A DNA stretch of 41,144 nt from Promethearchaeia archaeon (GTDB lineage: Archaea; Asgardarchaeota; Lokiarchaeia; Sigyniarchaeales; SOKP01). The stretch lies in assembly GCA_029856295.1 (NCBI GenBank), contig JAHQWS010000137.1:1-41144 (forward strand). The letters run 5' to 3'. Position numbers and translations under genes: made by a program. This document shows, piece by piece, positions 8,513 through 17,406 of this stretch. The notes under the pieces were generated by a model. It had not been told where the DNA came from and ran no database searches. It saw only the letters and a list, made by a program, of their open reading frames with translations. Numbering within the stretch: the stretch's first letter is position 1; each line of letters opens with the position of its first letter.

Positions 8513-11224
8513 TTATTTATGGACGGGGATGCCACCTGATTTTCTCTTCGATTTACTGGAGGTGATAATTACGATTGACGGAACTGTAATTAAGGTGATC
8601 ATTATCGGAAGGGCCGTTTGATTAGAGGGCTCGATAATTTGTCTTTCTTCTGAATTATCCTGAGATGTGCTTTCTTTTCCTAAACTATCACTATTCCCGT
8701 ATACGCTGGATGTGGTTTGGATGGTTATAGGGAGCCGAACTTTCTCTATACCGCTATCTTTTACTAGGATATCTCCGTATACTATTGGATAGTTTTCTTC
8801 TTTATTCTCTAGATAAACAACTCCTTGATAATAGCCTTTTGTGCCATCCCAGTAAAAATCAGTAAAAGTGCCTGCTTGATCGTCGCTATTAAATTGCACT
8901 GTTATAGCAGATCCGAAATAATCAAGAACAATATTGTTAATTGATACATTCATGATAATTTCCGACCCTAATTCAACTGAGGGCGGGTAGATCGCAGTAA
9001 TTTTCATATCGTCATTTTTGGCCATGTCACAAATCCATAAAAACACCTCGTCACTTAGAACTTCTCTGTCCGACGTTAGATAAAACTCATTAGATTCATC
9101 TAGATAGATCTCCCTTACTAATTGATTGGTACGCAGGTTATCAAACACAATATTCAGGTCTAAAAGCTCCGAGATTTTATAACTATAATAGATATTTTTG
9201 ATATTTGAATAGTTAATATTTTGAACAACAAAGGTTTTTATTTTACCTTTTTCGGAGTCTAAACTCCCTGAGGCTATTAGATTCATAAGATAGGCCATAT
9301 AATAGGTATTTCTCAATCTGGTATCAATCTCATCACTATACCAAGGATCGTAATATAAGGTAGCTCCATCTCCCTGTTGACCTCGGATAAGATATGCGAC
9401 TAAGGCGCCTACATTAACACCGACATCAGAAATATCCCCTAATTCGAGCCAGTCAGCAAGAATTTTCAGCGACCTAATTGCAAAGTATGCATATTCTAAA
9501 TAAATATAATTATTTTGCTGCTCATCATCCAAATGACTCTTTAACACTGTGTTTGGCAAGAACCCGCCGTAATTCGAGTATGCATCATTTAAAAACTGAG
9601 AGTCTAAAATATATTGCACTAAATCATTTAAGTCACATTCGTTTTCGAAATTATCCAAGCCTTTTATGGTTCTTAAGATGTCCAACGCATAGAACGTGGT
9701 TTTAAGCGTATATGGTAACCCGATCTCATTGTATTTTTCGTCATACAGTCCACAGTAAAATTCAATTGGTCGAGAGCGAAAATCCATATTTTTTAACGAG
9801 TTATAGGTTAGGGATTGTTGGAACATGTGTAAAGATCCCCCAAAAAAATGATCGCCATAAGAATAATGATAATTTGAGAGGATGAGGTTATAGAGGGTCT
9901 CTTTAAAGTCCTTATCATCGTAGTCATCTATCCAATAAATAGATAACGCGCTTTTCATAATTGCGTGCATAAGCCTTAATGAGGTATCATCCTTAGAAAG
10001 AAGAGAAAATCCGTTGTCATATTGTTGAAAATACTTTTTTAAAGACGTTGCGATTTGATTCTTATCATCAGAAGATAATTGAGAGATCTCCCCGGTCTCA
10101 TCTAAGCCTCTAATGACCTGAAAAGTATCTATGAGCTCATGGTATGGATAGGTTGTAGAAGATTCCCAAATACCCCACGAATTGCGATGGTTTAGAATTA
10201 AATTGATTACTCCGATACGATCTATGCTTGAGTATCCCGTTAAATCAGACAACTGAAGTCCAAGAGCAGTGCCCACAATATCACTGTAATTTTTTGGGCT
10301 CAATTTAAAACTTATTTCAAAATATGGCACGCTGCTGTCATAATGTTTCTCTAAAAATTGATGGAACCCTGAATATGATATAATGTAATTAAGCATGTCT
10401 AAGCTTTTTAAACAGTAATATGAGCTCAGAAGAGTCACATCCAAATTATCCACACTTCCAAAATTGGCGACCTCATCATTGTAAAACCCGCCGTAGAATA
10501 TACTAGTTGTTGTGGTATTTTGTAAATCTGATATAAAATTTTCAATATCTGACCATTCTTCGTTATGTTCGCTTTTATCATCTTGAAGGGCATCTAATGT
10601 AAGAATTGCATAAAATGTGTTGTCCATTGTGGAAATTTTAAATTTTGGATGTAAGCTAGGTAAGTATGGCTGTCCGATAAATCCGCTAGTGTCTGTGTTG
10701 TAGCAGTCCCAGATGAATGTACCCGCTTTTTGTTTATCGATAGCAGTCAAGTTGCCTAGGATACTAAGTGATAACAAGGCATAACAATTCACCTCTAAGA
10801 CAGTCGTTAAAGAATAATATTTATAAGAAAAATCAGTCCCTAAATATCTTTTCGCGCCGCGATCCATAAACATTCCAGAGTTCTCATCATAATGAGCCAT
10901 GATATAGTTAAACGCTTCTGTCTGGTTAATTAAATCCAACATACCGATCGCTTTGAGAATATATAAGGCATAATAGGTTGCTTGAAGCGAGCTTTCATAG
11001 GTCTGAGAAAAGTAGTTTCGAGAGTTAAATTCATCGTATCTTTCATCAAATATATCATTGATGTATTCATATGTTTCTCCTGCGGCTATATATGGTTCAT
11101 TTAACATATGATAAGCGGATTCATGCAAAGGATTATTATTACGAGCCTCATATAATGGAACCATCATACTAACTAAGATACTAAATACTACTGCTGCAAA
11201 AATACACGTTTTTAGTAGTTTCAT
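8513..11224 (-). CDS. Secreted, membrane-anchored alpha/alpha-toroid protein
   Basis: A 903-residue surface protein. Residues 1-26 are a signal peptide or anchor. Repeats with the pattern YYALxxLxxLGxL occur near residues 85, 148, 203, 270, 520, 583 and 650, each followed by loops with GGF or SGF, as in prenyltransferase/squalene-cyclase type alpha/alpha barrels. Two barrels probably lie in tandem. No DxDD or zinc-ligand catalytic motif is evident, so a binding role is likelier than catalysis. Residues about 740-850 are beta-rich (ITAIYPPSVELGSEI), resembling an Ig-like domain. A membrane helix (LPIMITLITVPSIVIITS) and a short basic tail end the protein. Co-transcribed with the zinc-ribbon gene; the promoter is at 11274-11292. 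Confidence 0.7.
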   Translation of the reverse strand: MKLLKTCIFAAVVFSILVSMMVPLYEARNNNPLHESAYHMLNEPYIAAGETYEYINDIFDERYDEFNSRNYFSQTYESSLQATYYALYILKAIGMLDLINQTEAFNYIMAHYDENSGMFMDRGAKRYLGTDFSYKYYSLTTVLEVNCYALLSLSILGNLTAIDKQKAGTFIWDCYNTDTSGFIGQPYLPSLHPKFKISTMDNTFYAILTLDALQDDKSEHNEEWSDIENFISDLQNTTTTSIFYGGFYNDEVANFGSVDNLDVTLLSSYYCLKSLDMLNYIISYSGFHQFLEKHYDSSVPYFEISFKLSPKNYSDIVGTALGLQLSDLTGYSSIDRIGVINLILNHRNSWGIWESSTTYPYHELIDTFQVIRGLDETGEISQLSSDDKNQIATSLKKYFQQYDNGFSLLSKDDTSLRLMHAIMKSALSIYWIDDYDDKDFKETLYNLILSNYHYSYGDHFFGGSLHMFQQSLTYNSLKNMDFRSRPIEFYCGLYDEKYNEIGLPYTLKTTFYALDILRTIKGLDNFENECDLNDLVQYILDSQFLNDAYSNYGGFLPNTVLKSHLDDEQQNNYIYLEYAYFAIRSLKILADWLELGDISDVGVNVGALVAYLIRGQQGDGATLYYDPWYSDEIDTRLRNTYYMAYLMNLIASGSLDSEKGKIKTFVVQNINYSNIKNIYYSYKISELLDLNIVFDNLRTNQLVREIYLDESNEFYLTSDREVLSDEVFLWICDMAKNDDMKITAIYPPSVELGSEIIMNVSINNIVLDYFGSAITVQFNSDDQAGTFTDFYWDGTKGYYQGVVYLENKEENYPIVYGDILVKDSGIEKVRLPITIQTTSSVYGNSDSLGKESTSQDNSEERQIIEPSNQTALPIMITLITVPSIVIITSSKSKRKSGGIPVHK

Positions 11225-11273
11225 TTTTCATTTTAAAAATTTTTCTAGTAAATTGATCTCCCTTTCAATTAGA

Positions 11274-11292
11274 TTTATATAAAGAAAAAAAT
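11274..11292 (-). promoter_or_regulatory. Shared-type promoter for the toroid/zinc-ribbon operon
   Basis: Minus-strand reading ATTTTTTTCTTTATATAAA, about 55 bases before ATG 11224. Confidence 0.65.
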
Positions 11293-11460
11293 CTTTTTTG
11301 GCAGAAATTAAGCCGTACGTTCAAAACTGCTTTGTTTGATCCGATCCTCAATGGACGCAAGTTCTTTCACATTTAAAACTTGCCTGTGGAGAAAGATCTT
11401 AATAAACAAACTTAATTTGCCTTACACCTTTCGCTCTAAGATCAAATGGTTATGTTCAAT

Positions 11461-11478
11461 TTTTTTCTTTTATATATA
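11461..11478 (+). promoter_or_regulatory. Shared-type promoter for PCNA
   Basis: TTTTTTCTTTTATATATA, about 65 bases before the PCNA start codon. Confidence 0.65.
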
Positions 11479-11537
11479 TCGGACTTATCTTTGAAATAAT
11501 CTCAATTTTTTGTAAGATAAAAAAGTGAAATAAAAAC

Positions 11538-12386
11538 ATGACCGAAGTGAAAACCACCTTAAAGAAAAGGCTAAAAGAACAATTTAAGATTAAAAAAGAA
11601 AATTCGGGGTTCCTAAAGAAAATAATCGAGACTCTTTCGGCGCTTATCGAAGAGACTCAGTTTATAGTGACTCCGGAAGGGTTCCATATAAAAGCCATGG
11701 ACCCGAGTAAGGCATGTATGGTCTCACTTTTCATTGGAAAAGAGAATTTCGATGAGTTCGAGTGTAGTTTACCATGTAAATTAAGCTTGAACTTAGATAA
11801 TTTTGATAAAATCTTGAGGCGGAGCACCAATAATGATCATCTTATGCTTACCTATAATGAGGAGGAACAGAAGATTAAAGTTCAAATAATTCCAGAGGGG
11901 AGCACGTATTCGCGTACATTTAGTCTTGCCCTACTTGACATAGAATACGAGGAAATACCAGTAGAAAACCTTAGTCGCATCATATTCCATACGAAATTTT
12001 TCCTTGATATAGATTTTTTAATACAGGTGGTCAAAGACGCAGAAATCTACTCTGACACCTTTAGCATGAAGTCCATACAGGGGCAAGGGTTAGAGTTCTA
12101 TTCCATAGGATCGATAGGGGAGATGGGATATAAAATCTCTCCCGAAGATATTCCGAACTTAGACCTTGAAATTATCGAGGAGAGCTGCGATTCATTCTCC
12201 ATTGAATACCTCAAAAAAATTACAAAAATTCACAACATTGCCGAAAAAACAGATATTTCTCTACGCACGGATCATCCCTTAAAGATGGAAATCTCTCTCA
12301 TCGAGGGAGGTGAATTGTTATACTATCAGGCTCCAAGAGCTGAGAAAGATGAAATAAACGGCAGTGATGAAATTAATGATTTATAA
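11538..12386 (+). CDS. pcn: PCNA sliding clamp, long form
   Basis: A 282-residue DNA sliding clamp; the family is usually about 245-250. The N-terminal domain motif FHIKAMDPSKACMVSL matches the archaeal/eukaryotic GI.MRAMDPS.V.LV signature, and the C-terminus LLYYQAPRAE matches the conserved YyLAPR.e end. About 18 extra charged residues precede the first domain and a 15-residue acidic tail follows the last. Clamps form rings and hold FEN1, polymerase and repair enzymes on DNA through PIP peptides; FEN1 and Hef with such peptides are in this window. Whether it trimerises alone cannot be told. The start ATG has only a weak GTGA upstream. Confidence 0.92.
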   Translation: MTEVKTTLKKRLKEQFKIKKENSGFLKKIIETLSALIEETQFIVTPEGFHIKAMDPSKACMVSLFIGKENFDEFECSLPCKLSLNLDNFDKILRRSTNNDHLMLTYNEEEQKIKVQIIPEGSTYSRTFSLALLDIEYEEIPVENLSRIIFHTKFFLDIDFLIQVVKDAEIYSDTFSMKSIQGQGLEFYSIGSIGEMGYKISPEDIPNLDLEIIEESCDSFSIEYLKKITKIHNIAEKTDISLRTDHPLKMEISLIEGGELLYYQAPRAEKDEINGSDEINDL

Positions 12387-12392
12387 GTAGTA

Positions 12393-12416
12393 CTTTTATT
12401 TTTTCTTAGTTTTTAG
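12393..12416 (+). terminator. T-rich terminator region after PCNA
   Basis: T4, T6 and T5 runs within 24 bases after the PCNA stop, a form used by archaeal polymerase for termination. Partial read-through to the small ORF at 12474 is possible. Confidence 0.35.
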
Positions 12417-12473
12417 TTAAATCTGAAATTATAAGATATAAGTAACAATAATTAAAAAGAAAAGGTATAGGGG

Positions 12474-12584
12474 ATTGAGAAAAAAAAGAAATCTTTTGAA
12501 ATTGCCCCAAAAAGAACTAATAGGACTATTGCAAATAGGGATATCACGGATTTTTTGCTAAAAAAAAGAAAAACTGATATTTAA
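12474..12584 (+). CDS. Possible 36-residue PCNA-binding peptide, ATT start
   Basis: An in-frame stretch opening at ATT 12474, seven bases after AAAGGT, and closing at TAA 12582. It encodes a very basic peptide ending in NRDITDFLLKKRKT. NRDITDFL fits the PIP-box spacing (position 1, hydrophobic at 4, aromatic/hydrophobic at 7-8), with Asn instead of Gln at position 1; the basic tail after it resembles known PIP peptides such as that of p21. It sits 87 bases after PCNA on the same strand. No ATG, GTG or TTG exists in this frame; a TTG one base on opens another frame of 29 codons. A short motif can arise by chance, so this is a candidate only. Confidence 0.35.
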   Translation: MEKKKKSFEIAPKRTNRTIANRDITDFLLKKRKTDI

Positions 12585-12595
12585 TTATGTCAGAT

Positions 12596-15500
12596 TTATT
12601 TTTTTTTATTTTTAACACCGCATCCAGGACAATATAGAGAATTTGGCTCTATTATCGTTCCACATAACTCACAAGTCCTTACTATATTGATCTCCACGTG
12701 TTCTTTTACTTTATGATAAAAATCTGAAAAAATATTATACGTATTAACAACTTTCGCTTCTAAATCTCTGTCGTGTTCATGAAAATTATTACAATAAGTT
12801 AGATAATTATGTAACTTTTCTTGTGAAAATGGAAGTTTCTGGTTTATAGAAAGATAATTACAAAACGCTTCCAAATCTTTTTTGGTGATGGGAGTAATGA
12901 CCTCATCTATGCGATATAACTTTTGATATACATTCATGAGAAACGTTTTTATGTAGAATTTTTCAATGTTTAGTGCCGATTTTAGATCTTTAGTAGTAAT
13001 ATGCTTATAAATTTGAAATAATTCATAATATAGGTCATCTAATTCTTTGGCCAAAACTTTGTTAAGATTTTCGTCTTCAAGAACACTCTCAGGTGCAATA
13101 TTCATAGTTTCGTTCTCAATATGGATGTCTCGATCAAAGTTTTGTTCTACGACCTCAACTGAAATATCCGTCATTTGTGCTTTTTTTGTCTGAAAGTAAT
13201 CATCTACGGCTTTTTGATAGTGCTCTCCAACTTGATAAGAAGTTCGCATGGTCTCTTGACCTCCCGCATTTTTCGGATGGGACTCTACTAAATATCTCTG
13301 CGTGATAAGGATAGTAAACAGATCATTTTTCAATTTCTTCAGTTCTCTCTTATCGTGCGTGGTCATTTTGGCTTTTTCATGAATCACTTTCTTCAGCTCA
13401 TCCTTAATCTGTCTCTCAGAGATCGGAAGCTTATGCACCATCTTTAGACCATTTAATAAGTTAATAATCTCAGGAATAAATTGCGAGTACTTTCCGAAAT
13501 CTTTTTCGAAAATGGTCTTTCTGGTGTGCTCTAAAATGCGCTTTTCAGTTAAATTGAGGTCATACCCCTGCTCTTTCATGAACTCGGCAATTTCATCCAT
13601 ATTCATGGGTGACACCTGCTCTATGTCATCTACCTCAAATTCTACAGGAAATGTTTGGTTCTCGTCATCTCGTTTTACTAATATTTCAGTAGGCTTCATA
13701 CTCTTGAGGTATTCAATTTGGTAGGTATCATTTCGTGACTTGCTATAATATCCGGTTCCATGAAGCTCTTGAAGGCCCATTATATTTTTCAGCACTTTTA
13801 TATCCCGATAATCGGTGGCTTGGAAGGTGATAAAGTTTTTAAACAATTTTAAGAAATGGTGGTGCAAGTAATGCACTTGATTGGCCAGTACCACCGTTCC
13901 AAACCCTTCTCGTCGCAGGGGCTCGAAAAATTTGTCGATGATCCCAAAATCCAGTTGTTTATCTAACGATTTCTCATCAAACACCAGATCTAAGTGAGGT
14001 AAGAAGAGTACTTTTTCACAAAACGCATCAAAATTTGAAATATAATGAATGATTTTCGATAAAATGACGAACATTAAAAAGTTTTTTTTCTTCAGATCAT
14101 TGGACATGGACAGATCAACAATGACGGTTTTATCATCTGAGAGAAACGTTTGAAACGTTACCGCTTGCTCTTGCCCCGTTTGGGTGCTATGTAGAAACGT
14201 TATATCATCTTCCGTGAAATCTTCAAACATAGAAATCAATTCCTCGACATGAGGATTTTTCTTCCAGGATACTTGATTCTTGAGCTCTAACGCAAGTGAT
14301 GCCAGGTCTAAGTCTTTATGTTCTTGTATAAATTTACGCAACCTGTCAACGGAATAGCGGTCTTTTTTAAATGTGAGGGCATACGAATCATACATATAGT
14401 CCAAATAGGCAGTATTTTTCTTTTCATATAGAATATCTGAATTAAGCGGGTCGATACTAAAGGCCTTGCCCATTTTAAAATGAACGATATCGTACTGGTG
14501 TTGAGTGTCCTCAAAATATTTGATTAGCCTTGACCACTCTCCGCTATAATCAAAGATAATAGAAGGGACCCCTTGCTTGACCAACTGGATTACCATCCTC
14601 ATTGCCAATAGATCTCTCTCACGGGCAGTTCCGTTGACAATTAACACATTATCCAATTGATCTCTGGTAAGTCCGGCAGGGGCTTCTTTTTGCCAAAACT
14701 CGGTATTGATGGTATGGCCAAATGCAATAAAGTTTTCTAAACTTAAAGGAGTATTAAATTCGGCGGCCAGTCTAGTATCAATTCCTTTTTTAAACACATC
14801 CTCGATTCTGATAAGATGCATTAACACTTTACCTTGAAATAAGAGGTAATGTAAATGAGTGCCCGAAAGAGTGTATAACTTGGTCTTTAAAATCTCAGAG
14901 AGGCACCCCGAAACAAGTTTCTGTGAGCTAAGCGGAGTCACATAAAACTCGTCCAGCCGGGCAGTAAACCTATCTTCCAAAAACGCGATGTAATTTTGTG
15001 AGCGATTTGCTAATTCAATGAAATCGTGTTCTGTAATTGAATTCACGTCTTCAAACGATTTGTAGGCATAGGTAGATGCAGTCAGGATAACTTGCCATAC
15101 ACCTGAACGAGTTTTTAGCCAACCCTCTCCTTCTATATCGCTGGTAACGTATTCTTTGAGCTTACTCTGAGTGTTAGGATTTAATTTGTTATATGCTATT
15201 CTATCAAAGCGATAGAAACTTAAAGGGCTGGCCATTACGGTGTAGATAAAAGGAATTTTCCTTTCAATTAGTTCCAAGTAATATTTACCGGGGTAAAAAT
15301 CGATAATCTTAGCTGCGTTCTCATTATATTGAAATCTTACTGCCGCATGGTTGATATTAAACATTTTTTCGCAAACAAGTAGCGTATTATTTATGAGAAA
15401 AAAGAGCGCATCCGAAATTCCTCTGTATCGAAATGCTTGAATTCCTTGAAAGGGCTTTACAATGTTGAACTCTTTACTCTTCAGCAGATTATAAGCGGTC

Positions 15501-16534
15501 AAATAATAGAGCGGCGCTCTCCACCACACCCAGAGCATCACAACTAGTAAGCAAAGGTCTATAAGCACTATAATCCAAAAGGAAATGTTAAATAACAACA
15601 AAAATAATGAGGTACAATAGAGAACAAATAAACAGAAACCCGTTTTCATGGCATAGGAGCTTATACTGATGTTCGGTTTTATGACCTCCATCTGTTTTGG
15701 AACGGTATAGGGGATGTCTCGTATGACAAACGACCTGAGAGCATGGATTAATTGATTTCCAGATAATAACTGAACCTTATAATGATGAAAATCACCTACA
15801 AAATCGGCGCGCATGGAATCTACAAACCGTCCAAATACATCTTGGAGCGTCGTTAATTTTCGAGCGGTAAGTATTCCCGATGCATCATAATAGGTCGCAA
15901 AATAGATGGCCGTCTGAAAGGATCGCATCGGTTCTTCATGTTCTTGGGATAAATTCTCTTCAAACCTTCTTGATGCCGTGCTAGAAATAATGGGCTGTTG
16001 ATGGATCTGGAAGGTGTAGGGCATGGCATGTTTATTGAGCACTTTAATATATTGATTTAAGGTCGCTTTCGTAGTTTCTGGGAGACCCTCGACTTTAAAG
16101 ATACTGAGAGCCACTGTTTTTAACTGCTCTTTATTGGTAATATATAATACATTTGCCGCATCATCAGTAAAAAAAAAGGTAAAATCACTGAACATATTCA
16201 CTTTACGATACTTGCTAAATGGCGTGGAAAAACCCCCTCTCAAACCAAATATCGTGTCAGAAAAGGTAACCATAAAAAGGATCACAGTGAACACTCCCAC
16301 AAGCACTCCCAACATAGGATTAGAACTGATAAGATAGAGAGCAATCATAAAAAATATGGCAACAGCGAGTACTGAAAGCCCTTTTATATTTGCATAGAGC
16401 ACATTAATATCGGTAAATGAAGGGTTATCGTCCCATATGTCTAAATATTTACTTTTACTCGGCTTTTGTTCAGTCGCTTCTTTCTTCTTGTTGGCAAACG
16501 GGTGATCCGAATAGACTTTTTTACTTCTACTCAT
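12596..16534 (-). CDS. HerA/VirB4-like membrane protein with a lost P-loop and C-terminal zinc ribbon
   Basis: A 1312-residue protein. Membrane segments are near 52-70, 73-93, 298-317 and 318-340. The region 625-930 follows the HerA/VirB4/TraC core: IIFDYSGEWSRLI at 659-671 corresponds to the 'D..GE' strand after the P-loop, VIVDLS at 804-809, KVLFLPHLDLVF at 841-852 where Walker B is expected, and GFGTVVLANQVHYL at 877-890 matching the sensor strand 'G.g.ilaNQ'. The P-loop itself reads VNGTARERDLL (633-643), with no GKT/S, and the Walker B acids are replaced by PHLD, so ATP hydrolysis seems lost. Residues 980-1280 are helical. The last 25 carry CELCG ... CPGCG. It ends a four-gene operon; GGAGGG precedes the ATG. 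Confidence 0.7.
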   Translation of the reverse strand: MSRSKKVYSDHPFANKKKEATEQKPSKSKYLDIWDDNPSFTDINVLYANIKGLSVLAVAIFFMIALYLISSNPMLGVLVGVFTVILFMVTFSDTIFGLRGGFSTPFSKYRKVNMFSDFTFFFTDDAANVLYITNKEQLKTVALSIFKVEGLPETTKATLNQYIKVLNKHAMPYTFQIHQQPIISSTASRRFEENLSQEHEEPMRSFQTAIYFATYYDASGILTARKLTTLQDVFGRFVDSMRADFVGDFHHYKVQLLSGNQLIHALRSFVIRDIPYTVPKQMEVIKPNISISSYAMKTGFCLFVLYCTSLFLLLFNISFWIIVLIDLCLLVVMLWVWWRAPLYYLTAYNLLKSKEFNIVKPFQGIQAFRYRGISDALFFLINNTLLVCEKMFNINHAAVRFQYNENAAKIIDFYPGKYYLELIERKIPFIYTVMASPLSFYRFDRIAYNKLNPNTQSKLKEYVTSDIEGEGWLKTRSGVWQVILTASTYAYKSFEDVNSITEHDFIELANRSQNYIAFLEDRFTARLDEFYVTPLSSQKLVSGCLSEILKTKLYTLSGTHLHYLLFQGKVLMHLIRIEDVFKKGIDTRLAAEFNTPLSLENFIAFGHTINTEFWQKEAPAGLTRDQLDNVLIVNGTARERDLLAMRMVIQLVKQGVPSIIFDYSGEWSRLIKYFEDTQHQYDIVHFKMGKAFSIDPLNSDILYEKKNTAYLDYMYDSYALTFKKDRYSVDRLRKFIQEHKDLDLASLALELKNQVSWKKNPHVEELISMFEDFTEDDITFLHSTQTGQEQAVTFQTFLSDDKTVIVDLSMSNDLKKKNFLMFVILSKIIHYISNFDAFCEKVLFLPHLDLVFDEKSLDKQLDFGIIDKFFEPLRREGFGTVVLANQVHYLHHHFLKLFKNFITFQATDYRDIKVLKNIMGLQELHGTGYYSKSRNDTYQIEYLKSMKPTEILVKRDDENQTFPVEFEVDDIEQVSPMNMDEIAEFMKEQGYDLNLTEKRILEHTRKTIFEKDFGKYSQFIPEIINLLNGLKMVHKLPISERQIKDELKKVIHEKAKMTTHDKRELKKLKNDLFTILITQRYLVESHPKNAGGQETMRTSYQVGEHYQKAVDDYFQTKKAQMTDISVEVVEQNFDRDIHIENETMNIAPESVLEDENLNKVLAKELDDLYYELFQIYKHITTKDLKSALNIEKFYIKTFLMNVYQKLYRIDEVITPITKKDLEAFCNYLSINQKLPFSQEKLHNYLTYCNNFHEHDRDLEAKVVNTYNIFSDFYHKVKEHVEINIVRTCELCGTIIEPNSLYCPGCGVKNKKK

Positions 16535-16536
16535 AG

Positions 16537-17406
16537 CTACACTATCCCTCCTTTTTTAAAGTATTGTCTATAGAGCATGATAAAGAAACATCCCGTGCCA
16601 AAAAATGTTAAGGAGAATATGCTTATTAAAGCAGTGAGTTTTGGATGGTATATCGTCTGAATTGCCACCGCCAGTCCCAGTACAAAAAATAGCAGGAACA
16701 GCCCAATCATCAAATATCCAAAAATATTGGGAATTGAGCGCTGATAGATAAGATTATCTTTTAGCCGTCCCCGAAGCACAATTTTTCCACCTGCATGTTG
16801 CTGCAACGCAACTTTGGCGTTTTTAAAGGTAATCATTTTTTCGAACTTCTCTTTATCATATGCCTCATTCAATTCTTTTTGCATTTGTATCTCCTGCTCT
16901 TTAAATCCGTGAATAATGACATCTTTTAGCTTCTGATCGCTTTTTTTTCTCTTTACCTGTTCTGAAATTCCTGAAAGAAACGAGTAAACCCTCATTTCAC
17001 TATTTTGAGCGATAGCTTCCAAATCTAATTTTTCAAATAAGTTTGGAATCTCTAATTTTCTAAAATCATAATATAACTTATACACTTGAGAGATGAATTC
17101 CATAGGGATATTTCCTTTATGTTTACTAAATAAGAGTTCAGTTTTTTTGATGGATTCGATTACATCCTCTTGAAATAGAATCATTTTAAAATTATGATAT
17201 AGTATAGAGTTAAGTAAGGTCATATAATGAAAAATAGCCTCATGAGCATCTTTATCTCTTGGGCGAATCCCTAATTTCACTCCAATCTCGTCTAATACGT
17301 TTCCAACCAAAACTAAACTAAGAGCCGCTAACTTTTGGTAATTGTGGGTCTGATTACATACCTTAATTAGCGTCTTTAACTTAGGATCAATCAATTCGTA
17401 GTTCAT
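16537..17406 (-). CDS. Two-helix membrane protein with a long helical cytoplasmic part
   Basis: A 289-residue protein I do not recognise. Residues 1-220 are soluble and mostly helical, including a charged coiled-coil-like stretch around 165-195 (KEQEIQMQKELNEAYDKEKF). Two membrane helices lie at about 224-245 and 252-275, ending in a short basic tail. The start ATG overlaps the stop of the previous gene (ATGA), which indicates translational coupling, and the stop lies two bases before the next gene. It is thus the third subunit in the same operon as the HerA/VirB4-like protein and probably in the same complex. Confidence 0.65.
   Translation of the reverse strand: MNYELIDPKLKTLIKVCNQTHNYQKLAALSLVLVGNVLDEIGVKLGIRPRDKDAHEAIFHYMTLLNSILYHNFKMILFQEDVIESIKKTELLFSKHKGNIPMEFISQVYKLYYDFRKLEIPNLFEKLDLEAIAQNSEMRVYSFLSGISEQVKRKKSDQKLKDVIIHGFKEQEIQMQKELNEAYDKEKFEKMITFKNAKVALQQHAGGKIVLRGRLKDNLIYQRSIPNIFGYLMIGLFLLFFVLGLAVAIQTIYHPKLTALISIFSLTFFGTGCFFIMLYRQYFKKGGIV

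Larger units (their letters stand above)
11225..11537. other. Divergent intergenic region between the toroid gene and PCNA
   Basis: A 313-base gap holding two shared-type promoters facing outward (11274-11292 minus, 11461-11478 plus). Between them is an inverted repeat, GCAAGTT at 11357-11363 and AACTTGC at 11377-11383, separated by 13 bases, which could be an operator or a hairpin. Nothing coding is seen. Confidence 0.4.
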
